From positions 1 through 60,717 of the IMG/VR virus record IMGVR_UViG_3300030060_008344: a DNA stretch of 60,717 nucleotides; one strand, 5' to 3'. Below are positions 41,850-50,500 of the stretch, one piece after another. The stretch's first letter is position 1; each line of letters starts with the position of its first letter. The notes under the pieces were generated by a model. The model was not told the origin of the DNA. It saw nothing but the letters and a program-made list of their open reading frames with translations, and did no database searches. The position numbers and the translations under genes are program-made. This stretch comes from a virus.

Positions 41850-43001
41850 ATGCCGGAGAGTTTAGAAAATCAATTTATATCTGATTTATATACTTCACTT
41901 TTACATTTAAGTGGAGCTGAACTCGGTGAGAAAGGTCCTTTGAATCAAGTCTTCGATGGGGCAGGGAATTCAACTGGGTTAGCGTTATCCGGAGATAGGG
42001 TAGTAGTAAATAATTATATATATCCACGTGGTTTTACTACAAGAGCACCTTTAGAATGGTTAGATAGTTTTTTCCCTGTTGGGAGTATACAGTTAACTCT
42101 TGATGATAATAATCCTACAACTAGAATAGCTGGTACAGTTTGGGAGCAAGTAGCTCAAGGTAGGTTTTTAGTTGGAACGGGTATACTAACTGATAAAAAT
42201 GGTACCCCGAGAGAGTTTTGCCCAGGTGGAGCTGAAGAAGAAGCTCTAGGCTTAAGAAACGGTAATGGGGATACTGCTGGTGAGTATTTAACCGAATTAT
42301 TACAGCAAAATTTACCAGCCCATACTCACGATGTTAATATTGGTGCGGTAGATGTTCAAATTCCTAACCCCGCGGGATCTAATCTTTCTTTTCAAGCTCC
42401 TAATGTAGGTATTACAGATTCCACTCTTACATTTAAAGAACAACAAAATGCTAGATTAGCTCTAGGAACAAAGGTATATGCATTTCCTGGTGAATATGAT
42501 AATATGTATTTATTAAATTTTAGAAATGCAGCTTTTTTGAATAGTTGGCAATCATATCCATGGCTTTATGCTTTAGATTTTGCATTTGATAGAGGATCTG
42601 CTGCTAATTATTCTGCAGCTGTAAGAGCTAGTTATACTAGTAGCTGGGCAACAGAATATCAATTTAAAGAAATGATAGGTATATGGAATGGTGAATCTAG
42701 ATTTGTTTCAGATACTAGAGTTAAAATAGCAACGCAAGCTGACTCTAGAGGTGATATAATTTTAGCTAAATCACCTTACGAATATGCAAAAGAATTAGGA
42801 GCTGTAGATATAGGTGAAGCTACCGCAGGTGATTTTTTAACACAAAATAATAACGTACCTATTAATACAGCACCGTCAGATATAATAAATAGAAATGAAA
42901 GCGCTAACAATACACGAGTTTCGGCTTCTGTTGGTGAGAACATAGCACATAATAACATACCTCCTTCATATGGAGTTTATGTTTGGAAAAGAATAGCATA
43001 A
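41850..43001 (+). CDS. tail-collar fibre protein, paralogue of the 769-aa fibre (383 aa)
   Basis: A 383-residue protein with the same architecture as the first 405 residues of the gene at 39508, without its poly-glycine part. Shared landmarks: ISDLYTSLLHLSG / NQVFDGAGNSTGLALSGDRV; FFPVGSIQLTLDDNNPTTRI and VWEQVAQGRFLVGTG; QQNLPAHTHDVNIG; and the end AHNNIPPSYGVYVWKRIA. The middle differs. So the pair arose by duplication and only the first copy carries the receptor-binding end. It may form a heteromeric tip or an alternative fibre. Late hexamer upstream. Confidence 0.7.
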   Translation: MPESLENQFISDLYTSLLHLSGAELGEKGPLNQVFDGAGNSTGLALSGDRVVVNNYIYPRGFTTRAPLEWLDSFFPVGSIQLTLDDNNPTTRIAGTVWEQVAQGRFLVGTGILTDKNGTPREFCPGGAEEEALGLRNGNGDTAGEYLTELLQQNLPAHTHDVNIGAVDVQIPNPAGSNLSFQAPNVGITDSTLTFKEQQNARLALGTKVYAFPGEYDNMYLLNFRNAAFLNSWQSYPWLYALDFAFDRGSAANYSAAVRASYTSSWATEYQFKEMIGIWNGESRFVSDTRVKIATQADSRGDIILAKSPYEYAKELGAVDIGEATAGDFLTQNNNVPINTAPSDIINRNESANNTRVSASVGENIAHNNIPPSYGVYVWKRIA

Positions 43002-43005
43002 ATTT

Positions 43006-44505
43006 ATGGCAAATATTACTATAGTAAAATTAAAAGTAAGGCGCGGTTCCGATGCGCAACGAAAAACTATTGTTTTAGATCAAGGTGAAATAGGATACAC
43101 GCTTGATACGAGAAGGCTTTTTGTAGGTGATGGATCAACTTATGGAGGACAGTCAGTAGGTACTAAAAACGTAGGACCTTTTGCTGCTGATTCTAGTTTA
43201 GGACCAGATAGCTCACCAGGATTACAAGTAGGCGATATAGGATACGCAAACAGTAGGTTATATATGCTTACATCCACTAATTACAATGATTCGTTAAGTG
43301 GTTACGCATATATTGGAACGGTTCCTGATGAATCATTTTTAGAATTTGATTCAGATAATAAACTCACTATTAAAAAAGATACATTTGATTCTCAGTTTTT
43401 AAAGACAGAGTTTTATGGTGAAGGATTACTCTCAGCAGCAGGAGGGGTTGCAAAGGTTAACATTAATTCAACTTACTTAGAAATATCAGGTGAAAAAATT
43501 ACCCCTGTAGCTAACTCTATTACTGAACGTGAAATTAAAACTACAGCACTGTCTTCCGGATTAGTTGGTGGAGATAATACACCAATTAAGTTAAGCATTG
43601 ATCCTACTCAATTTGAGTTCGATGTAGATAATAGACTAAAAATTAAATCTTTAGGAACTACAACACTGGCTGCTTCTAGTTGGGCAGGCCAAGACGGTAA
43701 TAATTTGGTAAATAGCGGACTGTCACTTAATCCTATTACTAATAAATTACAAGCTGATTTAAGAAGTATTGATTCCAATTTATTTACAGTAAGTGATGGT
43801 CAGGTATCATTGTTTGGTGCTAATTCTTCTGCTAATGAATTTCCATTTTTAGATGTTAGAAAAGGTCTTATAAAAGCTATCAATTCTTCTATATATGATG
43901 TTGTAACCGGGATATCTTTATCAGGTACACAAGGAGCGCAAAGCTCAATACCTGTTGGTACCTTATTACCTCATGCCCGGGCATTTACTAACTCTGTACC
44001 ACCTGGATTTTTGCTTGCAAATGGTAGAACTTTAAGTCAAACAGAATATGATGAGTTGTATGATGTTATTGGTGATAGTTATGGTAATGGTGATGGATCC
44101 GGAAATACTTTTTCTTTACCTAATCTAACAGGAGGTGGTATGCCGGCAACATTATATGGGGCAGGTTCATTAGCTCCTGTAGCAGGTGATTTTGATGGAT
44201 CGCAAAAATTCTTAACTGGTGATGGAGCATCCAGCGGTGCTATATTAAGTGGTTTTGGAGTTAACTTTATTATAAAATATAAAAAAGATGCTGTTACGGA
44301 TCTTTTCAATGGCGCGCCTAATGCTCCATCAATAGGTGCTATAGGAAGAAATAATAATCAAGTATATAGCGGTACTGATAGTACAGGGGGAAGTGTAACA
44401 TTAAGTTCAGCAGGATTTATAACCTTTGCACTATCCGGAGATGTACGTAATCCTGATAGTGACGGAACATTTGATAAATTTGCAATACCAATTTTTAACT
44501 ATTAA
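43006..44505 (+). CDS. tail fibre with Mtd-N-like start and tail-collar domain (499 aa)
   Basis: A 499-residue protein. Residues 6-50 (VKLKVRRGSDAQRKTIVLDQ, GEIGYTLDTRRLFVGDGSTY, GGQ) match the N-terminal trimerisation module found in Mtd-type fibres ('RRGT-x-xR-x-x-x-L-x-x-GElgY-x-xD-x-x-x-L-x-vGDG-x-t-xGG'). A collar domain at about 315-380 (PVGTLLPHARAFTNSVPPGF, LLANGRTLSQTEYDELYDVI, GDSYGNGDGSGNTFSLPNLT) has the usual 'G...P......PPG.L...GR..s...Y..L...IG..YG.gdg...F.LPnL'. It is followed by a paralogue with the same N-terminus. Only four bases separate it from the previous gene; its TAAATT is too near the ATG to be the standard promoter. Confidence 0.78.
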   Translation: MANITIVKLKVRRGSDAQRKTIVLDQGEIGYTLDTRRLFVGDGSTYGGQSVGTKNVGPFAADSSLGPDSSPGLQVGDIGYANSRLYMLTSTNYNDSLSGYAYIGTVPDESFLEFDSDNKLTIKKDTFDSQFLKTEFYGEGLLSAAGGVAKVNINSTYLEISGEKITPVANSITEREIKTTALSSGLVGGDNTPIKLSIDPTQFEFDVDNRLKIKSLGTTTLAASSWAGQDGNNLVNSGLSLNPITNKLQADLRSIDSNLFTVSDGQVSLFGANSSANEFPFLDVRKGLIKAINSSIYDVVTGISLSGTQGAQSSIPVGTLLPHARAFTNSVPPGFLLANGRTLSQTEYDELYDVIGDSYGNGDGSGNTFSLPNLTGGGMPATLYGAGSLAPVAGDFDGSQKFLTGDGASSGAILSGFGVNFIIKYKKDAVTDLFNGAPNAPSIGAIGRNNNQVYSGTDSTGGSVTLSSAGFITFALSGDVRNPDSDGTFDKFAIPIFNY

Positions 44506-44508
44506 ATA
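44503..44508 (+). promoter_or_regulatory. late promoter hexamer TAAATA, 564-aa fibre
   Basis: TAAATA overlaps the preceding stop and ends six bases before the ATG at 44515. Confidence 0.65.
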
Positions 44509-44514
44509 TTAACA

Positions 44515-46209
44515 ATGTCAATAGAAATTTTAGAAAATACCTTAATCAAGCTTTTAGTCAGGCGTGGTACTGATAACGATAGAACTAACATAACACTTGA
44601 AAATGGAGAGCTAGGCTATACTACTGATACACAGAGACTCTATATAGGTGACGCTACCACAAAAGGAGGATTAATAGTAGGAAATAAATATCAAGGTCAG
44701 GCAGCAGATATTACTACTCTTGCTCCGTGTGTAACCGGTGATTATGGTTTTGAAACGGATACTAATACTTTAAAAGTTCTTATTGGAGGTAACGGTTCAA
44801 ATGAAGCCGATTGGTTAAAAGTATCTAATTTATTAAGTGCAGGTAACACTACAATCAATATAGGTTTAGATAATAAAATAACAGTAGGTACGTTATCTGC
44901 TGGTAATTTTAATGCTGATGCTTTAGGTCAAAGCTTAGAAATAGATAGTTCAGATAGAATAGCACTAAGCTCAACTATAACTATTGATAAAATTAATCAA
45001 AAAACAGTAGATGCTACTAGTTATCTTACCCTACCTGCAAAATTAAAAATAAATACAATAGATTATGATTTCCCAGGAGTTGGTCCATCAAATAGTACGT
45101 TTTTAGGATCTGATGCATCTGGAAACTTATCTTGGAAAGTACCAAGTATAATTGAATCTGGTGTAGCGCCAACAACAGCAAGTATTTTACCTGTAGGAAC
45201 TATAGTACCTTTTGCTTCTGCTAGTAATGGTGTACCTTATGGGTGGTTGGAATGCGATGGTGCAGAGTACGCGAGTGATTCTGATTATTCAGATCTTTCT
45301 GCTGTTATAGGTACTGATTATAATACAGCAGACCCGGCTACTACTGCTGACCACTTTAGAGTTCCAAATTTAATATCAAAAGCTCTTTATGGTGTGCCTG
45401 ATGGTGTACCAGCTGGGAGTACTGTATACCCTATAACTACTGCTGCTCATGCAACTCCAAGTCTCTCAGCAGTAGGTACTAACTTTATTATTAAAGCTAT
45501 TGGCGGGGTTACAGCTCCAACTCTTACTATTGGCGGCAATCTTTCTGCTTTTGTAGAAAATCCAGCTGGTACAAAAAAAGTTGATAAAACTGGGATATCA
45601 TTTAATCCGTTAAGCGGTTCTGTAACTATTGAACAACCAGCCCCGGGGCAAGTAGTTTATAATACTGGTGGAGCTCATACATTTACCTTTCCCGATGGTA
45701 TACATTTTGTTAAATACACAGTTACTGGAACTGGTAGTAAAGGAGGTACAACGCCTGGTGGAGCTGGAGCTACTGCTATAGGTAATTTATCAGCTAAGCC
45801 AGGGACAGAGTTTACTATTGAGGTAGGACAAGGATTTACTACAGCTGATGGACCAGTAAATGGTAATGCATCACGCATTAGATTAACAGATGGAACTGCT
45901 ATTGTAACTGCTGATGGTGGAATATATGAAGGCGCAGTTGCTGGTAAAGTTAGTGACCGTGGTCAAGTAACTAATACCATTGCCGGTGGAACTGTTGATA
46001 CTTCAAATGCTCATGTATTAAATGGATTCATTATAAAAGGCGGTTCAGGTTTAATTGATACAGATGGAGGTGGGGGAAAGGAAGAATCATTAGGTGCTTC
46101 TTCATACTTTGGTAATTCACCATCTCCGGGTGGAGGACAAGGCGCACATTCTGGAGCAGCATTTGGACCCCCTCCAGGTGACGGTGTTGTTATCTTAGAG
46201 TGGTCATAG
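44515..46209 (+). CDS. tail fibre with Mtd-N-like start, collar domain and Gly-rich tip (564 aa)
   Basis: A 564-residue paralogue of the previous fibre: N-terminal LIKLLVRRGTDNDRTNITLE, then NGELGYTTDTQRLYIGDATT, and a collar domain at about 225-300 (LPVGTIVPFASASNGVPYGW, LECDGAEYASDSDYSDLSAV, IGTDYNTAD, then HFRVPNL). The C-terminal 200 residues form a different domain: VVYNTGGAHTFTFPDGIHFV, KYTVTGTGSKGG, EFTIEVGQG, ending GGGQGAHSGAAFGPPPGDGV, VILEWS. This is a glycine-rich beta domain common at phage fibre tips and probably binds the host surface. A short hairpin follows the stop. Confidence 0.75.
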   Translation: MSIEILENTLIKLLVRRGTDNDRTNITLENGELGYTTDTQRLYIGDATTKGGLIVGNKYQGQAADITTLAPCVTGDYGFETDTNTLKVLIGGNGSNEADWLKVSNLLSAGNTTINIGLDNKITVGTLSAGNFNADALGQSLEIDSSDRIALSSTITIDKINQKTVDATSYLTLPAKLKINTIDYDFPGVGPSNSTFLGSDASGNLSWKVPSIIESGVAPTTASILPVGTIVPFASASNGVPYGWLECDGAEYASDSDYSDLSAVIGTDYNTADPATTADHFRVPNLISKALYGVPDGVPAGSTVYPITTAAHATPSLSAVGTNFIIKAIGGVTAPTLTIGGNLSAFVENPAGTKKVDKTGISFNPLSGSVTIEQPAPGQVVYNTGGAHTFTFPDGIHFVKYTVTGTGSKGGTTPGGAGATAIGNLSAKPGTEFTIEVGQGFTTADGPVNGNASRIRLTDGTAIVTADGGIYEGAVAGKVSDRGQVTNTIAGGTVDTSNAHVLNGFIIKGGSGLIDTDGGGGKEESLGASSYFGNSPSPGGGQGAHSGAAFGPPPGDGVVILEWS

Positions 46210-46213
46210 TTGC

Positions 46214-46240
46214 TTTTAGTTATTTTTACTATAACTAAAA
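46214..46240. other. 10-bp perfect hairpin abutting the start of a 54-aa gene
   Basis: TTTTAGTTAT (46214-46223) pairs with ATAACTAAAA (46231-46240) around a seven-base loop. One base separates it from the ATG at 46242. The stem is AT-rich and could be a weak terminator of the fibre transcript or a structure that hides the start codon. Confidence 0.5.
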
Positions 46241-46241
46241 T

Positions 46242-46406
46242 ATGGAAGAAGTAATTGTTGAAGGTCTAGACTACGAAGATTTTGTTACTCTTAAGAAAAT
46301 TTTAAAAGATAATACTATTTTTAAATTTTCGGATACCAATCTTTTCGCTAATAACGCTATACTTATTGAAAAAATAGAAAAAATTATAGAAGTCTTCGAA
46401 GAATAA
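46242..46406 (+). CDS. small acidic protein (54 aa)
   Basis: A 54-residue reading frame from ATG 46242 to TAA 46406: MEEVIVEGLDYEDFVTLKKI, with LKDNTIFKFSDTNLFANNAI in the middle and the end IEKIIEVFEE. It fills the otherwise empty gap after the 564-residue fibre and its stop overlaps the late promoter of the next gene. The amino-acid composition (acidic, helical, no low complexity) looks like a real protein. It has no late hexamer; the hairpin stands where that would be. No family recognised; it could be a fibre chaperone or adaptor by position. Confidence 0.55.
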   Translation: MEEVIVEGLDYEDFVTLKKILKDNTIFKFSDTNLFANNAILIEKIEKIIEVFEE

Positions 46407-46409
46407 ATA
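46404..46409 (+). promoter_or_regulatory. late promoter hexamer TAAATA, 70-aa gene
   Basis: TAAATA overlaps the TAA stop of the 54-residue gene and ends five bases before the ATG at 46415. Confidence 0.6.
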
Positions 46410-46414
46410 CTTGT

Positions 46415-46627
46415 ATGAATGCAAGTGTCTGGAAAGGTTGTTCGTTGTGCGAAGAATTTTCAGATTACGTATTGTATGATGAAATAAATGATAGCATTTT
46501 AGTTAATATACATGAAGATTATCTTAAAACTATAAGAATAGAGTTAGTAAAAATGGGGTATTATTTAGTATTTAAAACAAAACTTGAGATAACTAATTCT
46601 TATACCTGTACTTTTATAAAGGGTTGA
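46415..46627 (+). CDS. hypothetical small protein (70 aa)
   Basis: A 70-residue protein, opening MNASVWKGCSLCEEFSDYVL, with a C-x-x-C pair (GCSLCEE) near the N-terminus, then IHEDYLKTIRIELVKMGYYL and ending TCTFIKG. I recognise no family. Late promoter upstream with standard spacing. It sits between fibre genes and the lectin-like gene and so may assist fibre assembly. The CxxC could be structural or redox-active; only one further cysteine is present. Confidence 0.5.
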   Translation: MNASVWKGCSLCEEFSDYVLYDEINDSILVNIHEDYLKTIRIELVKMGYYLVFKTKLEITNSYTCTFIKG

Positions 46628-46632
46628 GTAAT

Positions 46633-46638
46633 TAAATA
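46633..46638 (+). promoter_or_regulatory. late promoter hexamer TAAATA, lectin-like gene
   Basis: TAAATA ends six bases before the ATG at 46645, which decides that start over TTG at 46642. Confidence 0.65.
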
Positions 46639-46644
46639 TAATTG

Positions 46645-47508
46645 ATGGCCTTTCCTAGTGACATAAAATTACCTTCTGATGCAAGATATTTTACATTTGT
46701 AGAGACAAATAAAAAATTTAATTCCAATTACGATATTACTTGGTCCTTTGAATATAGTTTACCAGCTACAAATATACCAGATCCAGCTAATTACGAATTA
46801 GGTTTTAGTACATTTATTACTAATCTTTCTGCGCCGCTTTCAGCCCTGCCAGGCCAGTATATTGGTGATCAAGACCCGGAATTTATTTTATCTGCTCACG
46901 CTCTTTTAACGGAATCTCCGTTGATATTAAAAACTGAAAACGATTCAACTATCTTACTTGAAGGTGGTCTTTTAAGTGGTAGTCTTGTAAAGGTAGCATT
47001 TGATTCTACTGGTATGTATGCTCTTTCAGGTAGAGATGATAGACCTGGGGTTGGGTTAAACGATGTTAATAGACAATCATTAGTAGTTAGAGATGTTTTA
47101 CATAACGTAAGAGCTAATTCACCTCTATCTACTATTTCTAATGTCTTTTCTACTTTATCCACAGATAGTTTTAGAGCATTAAGATTTAGATATGTAAATT
47201 TAGGGCAAAAAATTCACATCGATTTTAGAGAAGATAATACTACGGAATATACTCTACTCACAACTATTAATATAGAGCCTAGATTGACTAATTTTGATAA
47301 TTTAAATAACATCTATTGTGGTTTCTCGTTTACTACCCCTGTATCAACAACCAACACAGGGTTAAGTGCTAAGAATTTTTTCTTACGCAATTTTAACGTA
47401 GAAGGTTATGAAGGGAGCGAAGTTTTAACTGAAACAGTTATGACACCTCCGCTATCAGTTAACCCAAATACCCAATATACAACTGTAACTAATATTACCG
47501 CAAAATAA
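46645..47508 (+). CDS. lectin-like (concanavalin-fold) virion protein (287 aa)
   Basis: A 287-residue protein with an L-type-lectin-like beta-sandwich. The section FRALRFRYVNLGQKIHIDFR, TLLTTINIEPRLTNFDNLNN, and IYCGFSFTTPVS, then NFFLRNFNVEGYEG matches the last strands of such folds ('..V.V.IGFS.STP.....F.I.NF.VeG'). The N-terminus (PSDARYFTFVETNKKFNSNY, DITWSFEYSLPATNIPDPAN) would supply the first strands. It probably binds carbohydrates on the host or decorates the tail. It overlaps the next, very large, gene by one base (TAATG), so the two are probably parts of one assembly. The start is ATG 46645. Confidence 0.6.
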   Translation: MAFPSDIKLPSDARYFTFVETNKKFNSNYDITWSFEYSLPATNIPDPANYELGFSTFITNLSAPLSALPGQYIGDQDPEFILSAHALLTESPLILKTENDSTILLEGGLLSGSLVKVAFDSTGMYALSGRDDRPGVGLNDVNRQSLVVRDVLHNVRANSPLSTISNVFSTLSTDSFRALRFRYVNLGQKIHIDFREDNTTEYTLLTTINIEPRLTNFDNLNNIYCGFSFTTPVSTTNTGLSAKNFFLRNFNVEGYEGSEVLTETVMTPPLSVNPNTQYTTVTNITAK

Positions 47509-50500
47509 TGCAAATAACTCAATTAAAAGTTTTAAATGTAGATAGAAAACTACAACAGAGACCGGAGATTGGTGGCGGTGGTGTACCAAATTCATTTGAA
47601 GGAGCAGAAGGTTTAGTTTTTTTAAATGAAATAGAAGTTGATAGATTTTTTGAACCAGAAATAAATTATGAAATTTATGACCGTAATGGTGAAAAGGATG
47701 CTTTTAATGACCCGCTGTTAAGTTTAAGCGGTCATACGTATGTCACAATCATAGAAGATAGATATTTCTTAGTTATAGGTCAGATGCTTGAAGGTATTGC
47801 TGATCCGACTGATGGTAGTTTAGATTTTAGTATTCAATTTTCTAATGCAGAAGAAGACATTGGTATAGATTTAGTTACCGATATATCTATACCTAATAAT
47901 GAACAGACGCAGGAAGAAGAATCAGCGTCATCGGCAGTAACCCACGAAAAACGTAATCATGGGGATCAGACTATAACTTATCCGGATCAAACTGTTACAA
48001 CACAAGGACCAGGGACTTGTGATCCTACTGGAGGCTGTAGTAACTGCGCTGGAGCTGCTAAATGCGGTGGTGCGCCAGGTGCCGGAAACGCACAATCTGT
48101 TGACGAAGTATCCGTTCCACCACAAGGAGATGAAGATTTTACTTCAGAAGATGAATATCTCGGAGTAGTTTCTAACGAGCCTTCGTTTGTTGAAGAAACG
48201 ATTTCAGATGATGAGCCTTCGATTGTTGAAAGACCAGAATTAATTACAAACGTTGAAGAAGTGGTTTCAGTTGAACCTGCAGTTGTTGAAAGACCAGAAT
48301 TAATTACAAACGTTGAAGAAGTGGTTTCAGTTGAACCTGCAGTTGTTGAAGAAATTGAAGAATCAACAGCTACTACAGAAGAGGAGTATCTAGGAGAAAC
48401 AGAGACTCAAACTCAAACTGTAAGTGAACCGGTTATACCGCAATTTGTATCTAATGAACAAGAATTAAGAGATGCTATTAATACGTATGATGTTGTTTTT
48501 GTAAGGTCAGATATAACTTTAGAAGATTATGTTAGTATACCTGGTAATACAAAAATTCTAGGATTTAGCAACCCAACTATAACTTTCAAAGACTGGGCTT
48601 TTGATATTAGAGAAAGTAATATTGAGTTAAGAGGATTTACACTAAAACCTGCAGGTGAAACTAAACTAGGAATAGGTATACAAGTTACTAGACCTTCTAG
48701 ACAATCACTTGACGCTCCAGATAATATAAAAATTGATTCAATTACTTTCGAAAATAATGGAGGAGCGGGTGACAAGTGGTCAGCGGTTACAGTTTTAGGT
48801 TATAATTTTGTTGAATCTTTAGTTGATTCAGATAAAACCGTTCCTGGGTTATTACCTGATGCTAAGCCTATTACTAATTTATCTATTACAAATAATTTAT
48901 TTGAAAATACTCAAAATAATGCATTAGATTTATGGAATATAGATGGCGCTGTTATTACAAACAACGTAATTAACAGTACACGAGGATCTACTACGTTAAT
49001 GGGAAATGGTATAAGAGCTAATTCTTTAAGTAATTCAACTATTACTAGTAATACTTTAACAGATATAGGAAGAAGCGCTATTGAAGTTACCGGTAATGGA
49101 ACTAGCAAATTATCAGTACGGGATAATCTTATAAATGTATTCGGTACACAAACCAATCTTACAAATACTTTTACTTCAGGTGTTTCAATTGTTCAAGGAG
49201 CTAATGATATTACAGTTAAGGATAATAATATTACTGGTAGTGGAATAGGAGGTGGTGTTGAGGTAGCTCAAAATTCTTCAAATGCTTTAATTGAAAACAA
49301 TATTATTACAAATGTTAATAAAGGAGTTACTATTGCTGCTCATGTAGATACTTTTGAAGTAAAAGACAATGTTATCTCTGATTCTAAGTACGGTGTACAA
49401 TTATATCAAGTTTGGAATGGTGTAGTAAATTCGAACACGGTAACTCAAAAAGAGGGAGAAAGTATAGTAAGACCCGCTATTTCAATTGAGCAGAGTAATG
49501 GAGTAGCAGTAGTAAATAATCAAATTTCTGGTGATTATTTTCCTGAAAATAATGAAACTGCTATTTTAACTTATAGTAATTATCCAGGCCCGTTAGAGGC
49601 TAATAGACTTCAATATGGTGGAGCTACTATTGTAGATAAACTGGAGACTATAAAATATTCTCTCGGTCAGCCTTCTAAATTTGACCTTATATATAACTCA
49701 GCTGCATCATCAGCATCAGATTTAATAGCTAATACTTTTGCTGGTAATAAATTAAATGGGCAAGGTCGACCGTTTTTTAATAATAGCTCTGTAGTAGTTT
49801 TTCCAGAAAATGAACCTGCCACTAAAGGAGAAGTTAGTAAGAGTGACAAGCAAACTCCTGATGTTTTAACATTTCCTAAAACCGATTTTGTTACAACAGT
49901 AGTTAATACAACCGGTGAATCAAAAACTGCTGATGAAGTAGTTGTAGATAGTCAAGATAGCAGTAGCGAGAGTACAAATACATCAACAGTTGTTGTATGT
50001 AATGATACTAAGACAGATACATGTACGTTTTGTTCTGTAGAATCCACATGTAGTATATGTGCTAGTGATTTATGTACTGTTTGTGTGAATACCAATCCCG
50101 GATATGGTTGCAACAATGATACAACATGTAAATGTTCTGTACCTACACCTGATGAATGTTTAGTAGCTATCGCGATAGCTGAAAATGCTTTACGTAATTG
50201 TGTTGATACTAATAGTGTTTGTACTCCTGGAGGCGGAAGTTGTGCATGCTGTTGTACGGTTTGTTTACCGGGTCAAGATGTATGTATACCTAGTGGTGAA
50301 GTATGTTTACCGGGAGCAGGTACAGTTTGTTTACCTGGCGGAGGTGAGGTTTGTTTACCCAAAGGAGGTTCTGTTTGTTTACCCGGCGGAGGCGAGGTTT
50401 GCTTACCTGGTGGTGGTACAGTTAGTACACCTGACGGATGTCAATGTTGTGTTTCAAAAGGATGCGAAACATGCTTACCAAGTGATGGTTGTGTATGTTT

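Noticed and set aside
39508-46209. Diversity-generating retroelement acting on the Mtd-like fibres
   Set aside because: No reverse transcriptase, template repeat or variable repeat is visible in the window.
46642-46644. TTG at 46642 as start of the lectin-like gene
   Set aside because: The next codon is ATG at 46645, with a six-base spacing from TAAATA.
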